DNA of 64,000 nucleotides. Source: Tritrichomonas musculus (lineage: Eukaryota > Parabasalia > Tritrichomonadida > Tritrichomonadidae). Where the stretch lies: NCBI GenBank assembly GCA_039105265.1, contig JAPFFF010000055.1:248001-312000 (forward strand), in the 5' to 3' direction. The notes under the pieces were generated by a model. That model was not told where the DNA came from. It saw only the letters and a list, made by a program, of their open reading frames with translations, and ran no database searches. Of the stretch, positions 39,782 through 49,879 are shown piece by piece; position 1 is the first letter of the stretch; each line of letters starts with the position of its first letter. Both the position numbers and the translations under genes were made by a program.

Positions 39782-40911
39782 TTTTTTAAATAAACGGTCG
39801 TTTTTGAAACACCTTTTATTTGATACATATGAAAATAAATAAAAGATTTATATCATTGTAATAACACATAATATCACAAAATATTGTATAATGCTAGATA
39901 TTTTAATGAAAAAGTTAAATAATATTAAATTTAGAAATAAGATTCCATGAACTCATAACAAGGAGTATGAATGAATAAGAATAAGTAATAATATAATATA
40001 TTGTATCATTTAATATTGTCAATTATTAGTTAATGCAACGACAAGATGAAAAAATAATGAATTTAGAAATAAAATTTTATGAATTTACAACAAAGAGCAT
40101 AAATGCCATCACGGAATAGGATAATTTTAATTTATTAATCGAGTTCTCTTTATGTTTTATATATTAATAAATATATTTTTCTTAAAAAGTAATAATTAAA
40201 GTAAAAAAACTGTGAAATACAATTTTAACACGTTTAATTTTTTTAAATTTTTTTTTACAAAATCGAGTTTTTTGTGTGAAAAAAAGGAATTGATGAAATG
40301 ATTTATATATAATTAATATATATGTTACATGATATATGTATTCATTATGTTTTTATTTCAGTTTTACTTTGAAATTTTTTATTATTAATGAAAATTCGCA
40401 AATTTTTAAGACACTGTATATAACATTTATAATAAAAAATATAAGTAAAAAACGATATACTATAAAGTTTAAGGCAGCAAAGTTCTTTATTTTAACGCAA
40501 ATGCTCAGTAATGTGATTTTATATAATATGTGATCATTTTATAAATCTATTAATTTTGATACATACATGAGAATAGTTATGTAAAAATCGATTATCTATA
40601 ATGTTCCTTCATTAAAAGCTTTTTTTTTAATGACATCGGTAAATATTAAATTTAATATGTCTGACAATGAGGAATTTCCCCATGAAATTTATGTAATTAT
40701 TATTACTATCAATTACTGATTATCATATATTTTTTTCAGATTTTTTCAGCATACCTTTGCTAAAAACAAGCATAATTTTTTGATATATTTTTCAAAAAAG
40801 TGGAAAAAAATGATACAAAAAATTTTTTTTATTAAAAAAATGATCAAAAAAATTTTTTTCTCAAAAAATTGATTTTTTTAAAAAAAAAAGTTGAAAAAGT
40901 GAAGATGTCCC
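39782..40911. repeat. Right TIR of the 9.08-kb transposon
   Basis: Reverse complement of 31835-32964, ending GATGTCCC just before the 9-bp duplication at 40912-40920. Confidence 0.85.
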
Positions 40912-42888
40912 AATAGGTAGTCCCATCGTGTTACAAAACGTTTTGAATCTTCAAGATAAGCATCATATTCTTCTTTAGTGAGAGGATTCTTTTGATTGAG
41001 ATAGCTATAAAAATCATCATATGAAAATGGTTCTGATTTTGATAATACTTCATTGTAGTTCTTATCGTTGATTGCTTCGTAAGGAAACACACCTTTTATA
41101 TCATTGATACCACCAAAATCTTCGCCAAATTGCTTTAATGTACCTCCTGCAACAAATGATTGAGCATCTATGAATCTCAATTTAGTTGGATGATTATCTG
41201 ATGTGAGAATGAATTGTTTTAATGAAGATAGGGTGCCAATTATTGAATTTTGTTCGACTTTCCAGAAGGAATGATTAAAATATTGTTTAAATAGATTGCT
41301 GTCAAAACGTGATGAGTTGAAACCTAATACAGTAATTACATTCATATTTTTGTTAATAGAGGTGTCTGGTAAGAATGATTCATAATATGATATCTTATCT
41401 GCATAGACTTTCATTGATTGCTCGAACAACCATTTTATCCATTGTGGTATGAACTCTTGAGAGTCTCTTAATGAGAAATTCTTTGTTGTCAAGCCGTTTG
41501 ATGATTTCACACAAGATGAAACTGACAACGGAATTAACCTTGAATTTATTGTTGTTGAATCAGAGATTGATTTATTTATTGATTGCTTCATTGTTTCGAA
41601 ATCATATGTTATATAATATATTTCTGGTTTCCATTGAATATTGTATGCTAAACAGTATTCATAAACAGGGTTATTCAATATACGAGGACAATAAGGTAAA
41701 GCTTCTTTAACTGGTATGAAGTTCTTTTTAAATACACCATCACAGTGTTTAACATGAAAATCAAACCTGTTAAAATTCTTTGGACCATAATGAATATATG
41801 AATTACATTTCGGGCAGATATGTATTTGTGTAAGCTTTTCAGGATTCTTGATGTACATTATATGGATGATTCGATTTTGAGAGTAAAGTAATGCAGAATA
41901 TGTTGTAAATGTTTTATCGAAAAACCACTGCTCTGATAAATCATAATATTGCTCGGAATCTGTCTTGTGAAACTCATATATGTTAACATTAATGTGATTC
42001 TTTTGTGCTAAATCTTTCATCTGCTCCATTGAAACACCTTCGAATTCATTAAGTATTTTCTTACCTTCATTTGGAATCTTTGTGTTGTATATTATATTGT
42101 GTTCTTTAAGAAGTAGTTTCTTAGCGATTTTAGTTCGTTCTTTAGTTTTATATTTTTTGGTATTTGCTAGTTCTTCATTTAAACATACAGCTAAGAATCT
42201 GAAGAAACATAGTTTATCATCTTCATTATCACATATTATGAAATCATTTTTGATGAATTCTATTGGTAAATCCTTTATGCGACCAGTTATCTTTCTCATT
42301 CTTGAAACTGTAAAAGCTATTGAACCAACTAATGTAAGTTTTGTGCTTGATGATTCTGTTTCATAAGAGTATAAAACAGATTCAATATAGAGTTTAACAA
42401 TATCAAGGTCTTCAAGTTTACTGATAATGATAGGTATCATTGATTGATAGTTTTTCCAAATAATGTCTTTAGCTTTATATTCGTATTTCTCTTCTAATGA
42501 TTCAAAATCATAAGTGTATGTTTCGAAGACTCCTGAAAGTTGAAAATGAATCTTAAATGGTTTCAGCTCTTTCTTGTATACATTGTGAAGACACTCAAAG
42601 ACATAATAATCTTTGAGTGTCATCCAATATTTGTTTAAGTTTATGCACATGTATAATGAAACTATCTATTTCTTCTGCATTTGGTAAATCATTTTTAATA
42701 AATCTGTGGGCATTACGATTATTAAGCCAATCACATAATACTTCTACGTTTTTCCTTCTATTCCAAGCTTCTGTTTTAGCAGTTGTTGTAATTGGTAGAT
42801 TTGAATTGAAAATTGTGTTAATACTTTTGATTAATTCAACAATATCATCATTACTAATATTTTTAAGTGATCGGTAATCGTATCGCAT
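40912..42888 (-). pseudogene. polB: Protein-primed PolB, AT-rich copy, 5' part
   Basis: The first 95 residues match the unit that is repeated three times at the N-terminus of the PolB at 44176-49782, but here it occurs once. Next come the OTU-like block (DNEDDKLCFFRFLAVCL and HIMYI), a CPKC...HVKHC zinc-type motif, Exo I (YITYDFETM) and Exo II (GFNSSRFD). It stops at the transposon insertion. The start follows TAATTTTTTATTTCC and 6 nt. It is a fossil with about one break beside the insertion. From 42889 to 43150 I see no gene; this stretch is a junction of unclear origin. Confidence 0.8.
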
Positions 42889-43218
42889 TTGGGTGGAAAT
42901 AAAAAATTAATTTTGATAATCGATGGATTTAAATTTTATGGCTGTCAATTGGAGGCTCAAATTATTCGACTCCAAAAAAGTGCTAGAAATCATTGAGCTT
43001 CATAGTTGGGGCTCACAGTGTTGTAGACAGTGAGTTAGAAAACCTTGAGTTCAATGTGGTGGCCCAAAAATGACGAAACGGCCGGAGAACCATATAGAGA
43101 GATACAAGCCAGGTGCTTCAAAATTATCTGACCCCCAATACGCACATACTACACTACTGAGGACGATACACTAACCAATATATATGATGCATCTATCACA
43201 TTAATCAGCAACCAACCT

Positions 43219-44052
43219 GTGAGCGATGATATGATTACTTCGGTGAAATATGTTGATGGGAGATATGCATTGAAGAGTGAATGCGATGATAAATATGTTC
43301 CCAAAGAAGGTAATTCAACTATTAATGGAATAACGACAATAACTTGTGCAACTTCAACTGTTCCTCTGAATGTGTATTCAACAACAGGTTACAATAAATG
43401 TCATATTCATTTCGGTATTTCAGCTACAGAGCATGCGTATATTCGTTATGCAAAAACAGTTAATACAGGTCAATCATTGTCATTAGTTATAGGTCCTTAT
43501 GAATTCATAACATCAAACCAAAATAATGATGATGTACGTACTATTAAATTGTATTATGGCACAACTATTACTGGTGATTTAACTGTTTCTGGCAAAATAA
43601 CATCCAATGGTTCAACTACCATCACCCACTACTCCCCAATTGAGTCATCGGTTAACACCATCACCGATTTCGTCATTGGAGCCCCAGTATATATGACCGG
43701 TAAGGTGTATCATCGTGAGGATTCGAAATGGGTCCCTAGCACTGAAGCTGACACCACTGATTGCATATGCAGTGTGAAGACCACTGGCACCTGGAAGGAG
43801 TATGTTGGTATATGCGTGAGAATCGATGAAGCCAATAGTTGTATCACATTCGCCACTCATGGGGATTACATGGTTAAGGTTGAGGACTCCTCATGCTATT
43901 CCATTGGGGATGAGGTATTCATTGATAACGCTGATAATAAACTGAAGATACTCACTGGTGAGACCGCGATAACCTCAAAAATAAATCGTATGACAGTGGG
44001 TATCATAACTGGTATCATCAACGGATCCACATTAGCTGTGTTTAAGGCCTAA
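43219..44052 (+). CDS. Short fibre protein or fibre fragment, 277 aa
   Basis: It corresponds to the end of the 1108-aa fibre: similarity starts near 43155, before the ATG, at the TLTNIYDASITLISNQPVSDDMI block, passes through one YALKSECDDKYV shaft module, and ends with the same 150-residue beta domain (THYSPIESSV...LAVFKA). The region about residues 40-130 is different. Composition shifts from AT-rich to GC-richer at about 43610, inside the gene. It lacks the usual T-run promoter, so it may be a fragment rather than an expressed gene. A double hairpin block follows the stop. Confidence 0.6.
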   Translation: MSDDMITSVKYVDGRYALKSECDDKYVPKEGNSTINGITTITCATSTVPLNVYSTTGYNKCHIHFGISATEHAYIRYAKTVNTGQSLSLVIGPYEFITSNQNNDDVRTIKLYYGTTITGDLTVSGKITSNGSTTITHYSPIESSVNTITDFVIGAPVYMTGKVYHREDSKWVPSTEADTTDCICSVKTTGTWKEYVGICVRIDEANSCITFATHGDYMVKVEDSSCYSIGDEVFIDNADNKLKILTGETAITSKINRMTVGIITGIINGSTLAVFKA

Positions 44053-44058
44053 TTCTCG

Positions 44059-44170
44059 GGACAGCAATTTTGCTGTTCCAGGGATTAAGTGGTTATCACC
44101 ATGAAATCTGGGTCAACGGGAAATCCCGCAGACCCAATATTTAGGGGTGTGGTAGAATTCTACCAGACCC
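44059..44170. terminator. Three hairpins between convergent fibre and PolB genes
   Basis: Hairpins lie at 44059-44079 (GGACAGCAA facing TTGCTGTTCC), 44110-44135 (GGGTC..CGGG facing CCCG..GACCC) and 44145-44170 (GGGTGTGGTAGAA facing TTCTACCAGACCC). The first two are an inverted near-copy of 20241-20317. The third shares its core with 890-905. Sitting between two stop codons 124 bp apart, they are likely transcript ends for both genes. Confidence 0.55.
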
Positions 44171-44175
44171 CATAT

Positions 44176-47100
44176 TCAATTCGAATTGCATATAATATAG
44201 TCCCCTGATGTGAGTCCGTGGATGAATGGTGCACAGGATTGGTTCTCGAGGACAATCATTTTGGTGTGTGTCCCGGTGAGAGCATTCTTGTTTACCGTGA
44301 TCTTGGACATCGTCATCTCACTGATTTTGCTCTGGATTTTGGTATTGCAAGTCATTTGCAGATTGATATTTTTGCAAACCTTCACACCACCATTGTCGAT
44401 GATGTCCTTGTAATCATCACTTGTAATATGGTTTTTCTTGAGGGAGACCCCCTTGAGTTTGAGTGCCTTGGTAACCGACCCACTATTAAATATGGTGTAG
44501 CACTTAGGGGCTAACGCTATCATATTCTCACCATATTTCTCAATGCAGAGACCCAGTATTTTCTTCTCATCAGCGATTGTATTTATATTGGGATTCGGCA
44601 TGAACTTATATATGTTCTCATCATAGAATGCCCTATTCTTGATGATGTATTTGAACTCTTGATCGGACCCCTTGGTATCATCACCAGCAACCGCAAAATA
44701 CGCACTATCAGTGTCCCCCTCTATGAAATGGAATCGCTCAACATCAAGGCACTTGTACATGAACTCGTATATGAATGTGAGATACCAGAAATTGGCATTA
44801 TCTAGAGTCCAGAATGATTCCTGAAGGCATGTCGTGCATTTGAAGCTCTTTGGGTTCATTTGGAGTAGATAGTTGTCATCACTCAATTTGGTGCCACTGA
44901 CATAGTTGTCGTAGATGATATTCTGGAAGGTCTTATCGCGTGAGCATATCTTGATTTTGGAGAACTTCTCGGTGTTCATACCATCGTACCCATATGAGCC
45001 ATTCATGCTGATCTTGTAGAACTTCTCGTTCGCTACGCTCAAGTCTTGTTCCAAGCCATTCCCCCTTGCAACTCCAGATATGATATCCTGACGGCGTTTC
45101 ATAAACTCACTAACGAATGGGTTGAATCCGCGATGAGCCTCGTATTTGGTGAGACTCTTGATATCCTCGATGACAAATCCATGGTCAAGTAGGAACCAGA
45201 GGTAGTAATTCGAGAATGTCTGATAGGTACCCATTGTATCAACACTCATGGTCAGCTTCCGTTCAGTTTTGTCAACAGATGGGAGCTTATTGTGAGTCAT
45301 GTAGTCGTGCATATATGGACCAATTGTGGCCTCATCATTGGTGATATCGAAATTGCGAAATACAGGTGGGAAATTGATGAAGTAGTTGATTTTGGATATT
45401 GGGCATTTCAACATGACCTCCGCTTTGAACAGGAATTCGGGATGATCTCGGAGCTTCTGGCTGCTGATGATATACATGCATAAGTTGTAGGTCTTCATAT
45501 TTTTGACCCCATCCTTATACACCTCGAATCGCTCTATCATGGAACTTGGCATATACATGACTCCCCCGTGATATGGATTGAAATCATGTTTGGTTGAACT
45601 GAATGCAGATGGGTATAAGCTGTTGAAATCGACTCCAACAATATGAGTCATTGTGTGTGGAGTATCATATGAGATTACCTTGTGATCAACGGCGTTGTAT
45701 CTAAAACGGTTTATTTTGGTATGACCCTTGATGTTGACTCGATGCATGACATTGGATAGACCACCTGTGATGTTGTTCCGTAAGCTGTAATACTCCTGTT
45801 CATCATTGATGAGTGTTGGGAGATGCATCATCTTGCAGTACTTCTTCAGCTGAATTCGGAGTTTAGTTATATTGGGGTCATCACGACTGCGAAGTCTGTT
45901 GCATTCCGCACAAGCGAGTTTACAGTTACTGAGTTCATGACCGATATCATTATTGATTCTATCGAGAGTAGGTCTGTTGGTCCATGTGAAGTGCTCACCA
46001 CAGAGATGGCACTTGCCAGTATCTGGATTGTTGTACATCTCCATGAACTTATCGAATTGCTCCTCACAAACACATTTATCGAGGTTCCTGGGCTTGTCCT
46101 TATGAGATTGATTATATTTGACATCCTGGTTATAGTAGTTCTCGCATTTGTATCGCCACCAATCGAGGTTTGGTTTGAATTTGTTAATGGGATTCTGTAT
46201 AGAGTATTCGGCATTTGGATTGAATTCCTTATATGCCAGTGCATACTTGATACAGGATGCATTCTTGCTTAGTGATAGGTTTGAGATGAGGTCCACATTG
46301 TACTGTGCATTGAGTGCAATCAGGTTATCAATGGGTTTGATCATCATCTCGACATCATTATCATTGTATGCAAGTAGGTAGTCCCATCGGGTTTCATAGT
46401 TTTTGGCATCCTCGAGATATAGCTTGTAATCATCTGGTGTCAATGGGTTCTTCTGATTGAGATAGCTGTAGAACGCCTCATACTCAAATGGCTCTGCTTT
46501 TGAGAGGACCTCATTGTAGTTCTCAGTGTTGATGGCTTCATATGGGAATACACCCTTTGAGCTATTCTCAACTCCCCCAAAGTCTACCCCGAATTGTCGT
46601 AATGTACCACCAGCGACGAATGATTGTGCATCGATGAATCGCAACTTGGTATCGTATTTGGGTGACTTCAATATGAACTGCTTCAATGAGGATGTGGTAC
46701 CAATGATGCTATTGGGCTCAACACTCCAGAACATATTTCGATTGACTGAACTGTAATTGAGATACTCCTTGAATAGGTTGCTATCGAATCTACTCGAGTT
46801 GAATCCAAATACGGTTATCACATTCAGGTTGCGATCAATGGTTTTGAGATTGTCAACTGGTTGATTGATGAAGGATTTCATGTATTGAACCTTATCGTGA
46901 TACACTTGCTTGGATTGCTCAAACAACCACTCGATCCACTTGATGATGAACTCAGATGAATCCCTTAATGAGAAGTGCCTTGTGGTACAACCAGATTGCG
47001 ATTTGACACATGATGATACGCTAAGGGGAATCAGTCGTGAGTTGATGGTTGTAGATGAACCAATAGATGTATCCACAGGCTGTTCAACAGTTTCGAAATC

Positions 47101-49782
47101 GTAGGTGATGTAATATATGTTGGGTTTCCATTCGAGACCATATGCTAAGCAATATTCGTACACTGGATTGCAGAGTATATGTGGACAGTATGGTAGTGGT
47201 TCACGATTGGGTATGAATCGCTTTCGAAATACACCGGAATGCAGTTCCTGCTCACAGTTCTTAACATGGTTCTCGAAACGCTTCATATTGTGATGACCGT
47301 AATGGGCATATGAACCACACTTTGGACAGATGTGGATGTTGGTCAGCTTCACAGCATCCCTGATGTACATTATGTGGATGATTCGATTTTGGGTGTACAG
47401 CAATGCGGATTTCCTAAATGAGTTGTCCTTATTGTATTTCCATTGGTCCTGAAGGTTATAAACTTTGAGATCCTCCAAGTACTCATAGATGTCCACATTC
47501 AAGTGATGCTTCTCAGCAGATGCCTTCATGGATTCAATTGATGTACCCGGATAGTTGTTCAGGAGGTCGATTGCATCTTGAGTTGGCTTAGTAGAATACA
47601 CTATATTGTGATCCTCACATAGGAGCTTCCTAGCTGCCTGTGTACGGTGCTTAGTTTTGCAACCAGATTCAGGGTCAACCAGATGGTCATCTAGACATGC
47701 AGCCAGAAATCGGTACCAACATAGATTGTCATCGGCATTGTCCGTGATGATGAATTTGCTATTTTTGATCTCAGGAGGTAAATCCTTGATTGGACCACTA
47801 ACCTTGACCATCCGAGATACCGTGAATGAGACTGATCCTACCATAATCAACTTGGTTCCAGATGTTGAGGTCTCATATGAGTGTAGTACTGATTCAATAT
47901 AGTACTTCACGATATCAAGTGATTGCTCATCACGAACCACAATTGGGATAGCCGATTTATAGTTGTTCCAATTGATTTCCCTAGCTGCATATTCACATGA
48001 ATACCCAAGCATATTCTCCTCACATGGGGACTGAAATACACCTGAGAGTTGGAAATAGATTTTGAATGGTTTTACCTCACGCTTATAGACCTGTTGCAAG
48101 CCGTCATATATGGTGTTCAATGAGGATATCGAGTTGAAGTCGTATATGTATATTGGCTCATAGGTATCGATATCCTCACGCTCCTTGTATTCACTATCAG
48201 CATTTTTGACATATGATCGCCAAGCCTCAACAGCCCTATCATAGCTATCAGGTTCATTCACCATGAGGAAATCGGTGTGTTTCGATTTGAACTCATGGCC
48301 GAACTCACTGAGGTAATCGAGTATTTCATTATTTTCAGGGTCCTTGGGGAGATCATCAATATTTTCGGGGGCCTTGGGGGAATCATCATTAATAGCGTTA
48401 CTATTGATAATATGGATCAGTTTTGTAACCTTAGTCCTGTCTCGGGGTATATTATGTATTTCAGTTCTGTCGATATACTCGGGGAAATATTTGTTGAAAT
48501 ATGAACATACTTTGTTATCATCAATATTAGCGTTACCATCGATAATATGATTCAGTTTTGTAACCTTAGTCCTGTCTCGGAGTATATCTTGTATTTCAGC
48601 TCTATCGAGATACTCGGGATAATACTTGTTGAAATATGCATATGCTTTGTGTTCATCATCTAATTGCTGAATGAACTTAATCCAGGTATTCAATTGCTGG
48701 CGTTCATCAATGCGGTCCTCAATCTTGTAATCATCTCTATCGAAATGCTTGAAGTAATCATTATCTAATGCCACACGGCGTTCAGTCTCAAGTCTCTCGA
48801 AGAATTTATCAAGATCTGATGCCTCGAGCTTGCGATCGCGATCAAAACCGGTGCGATATACAAATAAATTATCATTTAGGAACTTTATGAAACTGTTCAG
48901 TTGTTCATTATCTGATATGTCGGTTGGGATGTTGCCATCGAACTTCTCATTGGCTCTATTGATATATCTTCTAATAGTATCCATGGGTAGAACACGTTTA
49001 GCAAAATACTTAGTATTAATCTTGCGCTGCTTTTCACGCTCCTGTTTCTGCTTCTGTTTCAATCGATCGCGATGCGATTTCTCAGCCAGTTTCTGTTCCC
49101 GCTTCTGGAGACGCTCCTGTTCAACACGCTCCCGTTCCAATTGCTTAGCACGTTCGCGTTCAAGTCTGACCTCCTCAAGTGCAATCAGATTCTTGTCAGT
49201 TGCATCCCTCAGCAGCTCATCCTCTTGTTCATCACGCAGTCTCTCGAAGAATTTCTCATAATGGGATTCCTCGAGATAATAATCGCGATCAAAACCGGTA
49301 CGATATACGAATGCAGTGTCATTTAGGAACTTTATGAAACCGTTCCGTCGTTCATTATATGGTGTGTCGATTGGGATGTTGCCACCGAACTCCTCATTGG
49401 CGATATCTATATAATTATCAACAGTATTTGTGGCTTGAATATTTCTAGCAAAATTCTTAGTAATAATCTTGCTATTCAGTAAACGTTCAGCATGTTCTAA
49501 CCCCAATTTCTCAAGACGCTCCTGCTCAGCACGTGTAAGCCTCAGTCGTCTGATGAATGTATCAAGATCTGATTCCTCGAGCTTATTATCGGGATCAAAA
49601 CCAGTGTGAGCTACAAATGAGTTCTCATTCAGGAACTTTATGAGACTGCTCAGCTGTCCAACATATGGGTTTCTGGTTGAGATACCCCCACCGAACTCCT
49701 CATTGATGATATCGATATAGCTTTTGACGACATCTGTGGGTAGAACCTTTTTATCGAAATTCCAACTAGTAATATTACTCAT
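44176..49782 (-). CDS. polB: Protein-primed DNA polymerase B, complete, 1868 aa (M2)
   Basis: This is an intact-looking, very long Polinton PolB. N-terminal modules: three copies of a 70-residue unit (I.IANEEFGGNIP...FIKFLND...TGFDRD...FFERL; about residues 16-85, 117-185, 265-330) separated by an Arg/Glu coiled-coil, then two copies of a 45-residue unit (YFNKYYPEYLDRAEI; about 377-470). An OTU-like block is near 688 (DNLCWYRFL), Exo I near 895 (YDFETVE), Exo II (GFNSSRFD) and Exo III (YNDNDVE). An HNH-like domain lies near 1250-1300 (CHLCGEHF...LDRI...CAECN). Motif A is near 1385 (DFNSLYPS), B near 1592 (MNGSYG) and C near 1690 (DTDSAY). It copies element DNA from a protein primer. Confidence 0.85.
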   Translation of the reverse strand: MSNITSWNFDKKVLPTDVVKSYIDIINEEFGGGISTRNPYVGQLSSLIKFLNENSFVAHTGFDPDNKLEESDLDTFIRRLRLTRAEQERLEKLGLEHAERLLNSKIITKNFARNIQATNTVDNYIDIANEEFGGNIPIDTPYNERRNGFIKFLNDTAFVYRTGFDRDYYLEESHYEKFFERLRDEQEDELLRDATDKNLIALEEVRLERERAKQLERERVEQERLQKREQKLAEKSHRDRLKQKQKQEREKQRKINTKYFAKRVLPMDTIRRYINRANEKFDGNIPTDISDNEQLNSFIKFLNDNLFVYRTGFDRDRKLEASDLDKFFERLETERRVALDNDYFKHFDRDDYKIEDRIDERQQLNTWIKFIQQLDDEHKAYAYFNKYYPEYLDRAEIQDILRDRTKVTKLNHIIDGNANIDDNKVCSYFNKYFPEYIDRTEIHNIPRDRTKVTKLIHIINSNAINDDSPKAPENIDDLPKDPENNEILDYLSEFGHEFKSKHTDFLMVNEPDSYDRAVEAWRSYVKNADSEYKEREDIDTYEPIYIYDFNSISSLNTIYDGLQQVYKREVKPFKIYFQLSGVFQSPCEENMLGYSCEYAAREINWNNYKSAIPIVVRDEQSLDIVKYYIESVLHSYETSTSGTKLIMVGSVSFTVSRMVKVSGPIKDLPPEIKNSKFIITDNADDNLCWYRFLAACLDDHLVDPESGCKTKHRTQAARKLLCEDHNIVYSTKPTQDAIDLLNNYPGTSIESMKASAEKHHLNVDIYEYLEDLKVYNLQDQWKYNKDNSFRKSALLYTQNRIIHIMYIRDAVKLTNIHICPKCGSYAHYGHHNMKRFENHVKNCEQELHSGVFRKRFIPNREPLPYCPHILCNPVYEYCLAYGLEWKPNIYYITYDFETVEQPVDTSIGSSTTINSRLIPLSVSSCVKSQSGCTTRHFSLRDSSEFIIKWIEWLFEQSKQVYHDKVQYMKSFINQPVDNLKTIDRNLNVITVFGFNSSRFDSNLFKEYLNYSSVNRNMFWSVEPNSIIGTTSSLKQFILKSPKYDTKLRFIDAQSFVAGGTLRQFGVDFGGVENSSKGVFPYEAINTENYNEVLSKAEPFEYEAFYSYLNQKNPLTPDDYKLYLEDAKNYETRWDYLLAYNDNDVEMMIKPIDNLIALNAQYNVDLISNLSLSKNASCIKYALAYKEFNPNAEYSIQNPINKFKPNLDWWRYKCENYYNQDVKYNQSHKDKPRNLDKCVCEEQFDKFMEMYNNPDTGKCHLCGEHFTWTNRPTLDRINNDIGHELSNCKLACAECNRLRSRDDPNITKLRIQLKKYCKMMHLPTLINDEQEYYSLRNNITGGLSNVMHRVNIKGHTKINRFRYNAVDHKVISYDTPHTMTHIVGVDFNSLYPSAFSSTKHDFNPYHGGVMYMPSSMIERFEVYKDGVKNMKTYNLCMYIISSQKLRDHPEFLFKAEVMLKCPISKINYFINFPPVFRNFDITNDEATIGPYMHDYMTHNKLPSVDKTERKLTMSVDTMGTYQTFSNYYLWFLLDHGFVIEDIKSLTKYEAHRGFNPFVSEFMKRRQDIISGVARGNGLEQDLSVANEKFYKISMNGSYGYDGMNTEKFSKIKICSRDKTFQNIIYDNYVSGTKLSDDNYLLQMNPKSFKCTTCLQESFWTLDNANFWYLTFIYEFMYKCLDVERFHFIEGDTDSAYFAVAGDDTKGSDQEFKYIIKNRAFYDENIYKFMPNPNINTIADEKKILGLCIEKYGENMIALAPKCYTIFNSGSVTKALKLKGVSLKKNHITSDDYKDIIDNGGVKVCKNINLQMTCNTKIQSKISEMTMSKITVNKNALTGTHTKMIVLENQSCAPFIHGLTSGDYIICNSN

Positions 49783-49879
49783 TTGCCCATTGGTAAAAAT
49801 ACAAAAATAATCATCGCAACGCAGTTGATGACATACTATTTTTGAATTTTATTCGATTAAATAGCAAATCGGAATCATA

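Larger units (their letters stand above)
31835..40911. mobile_element. 9.08-kb AT-rich transposon with 1.13-kb TIRs
   Basis: It begins GGGACATCTTCACTTTTTC and ends with the reverse complement. The TIRs are about 1130 bp and look identical, and a 9-bp target duplication flanks it. It is inserted in the exonuclease part of the AT-rich PolB gene. Outside the nested 5.1-kb element it has no convincing gene, so by itself it looks non-autonomous. A 65-codon ORF occurs in both TIRs (32212-32409 and 40336-40533), only because the TIRs match. The superfamily is not recognised. Confidence 0.85.
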
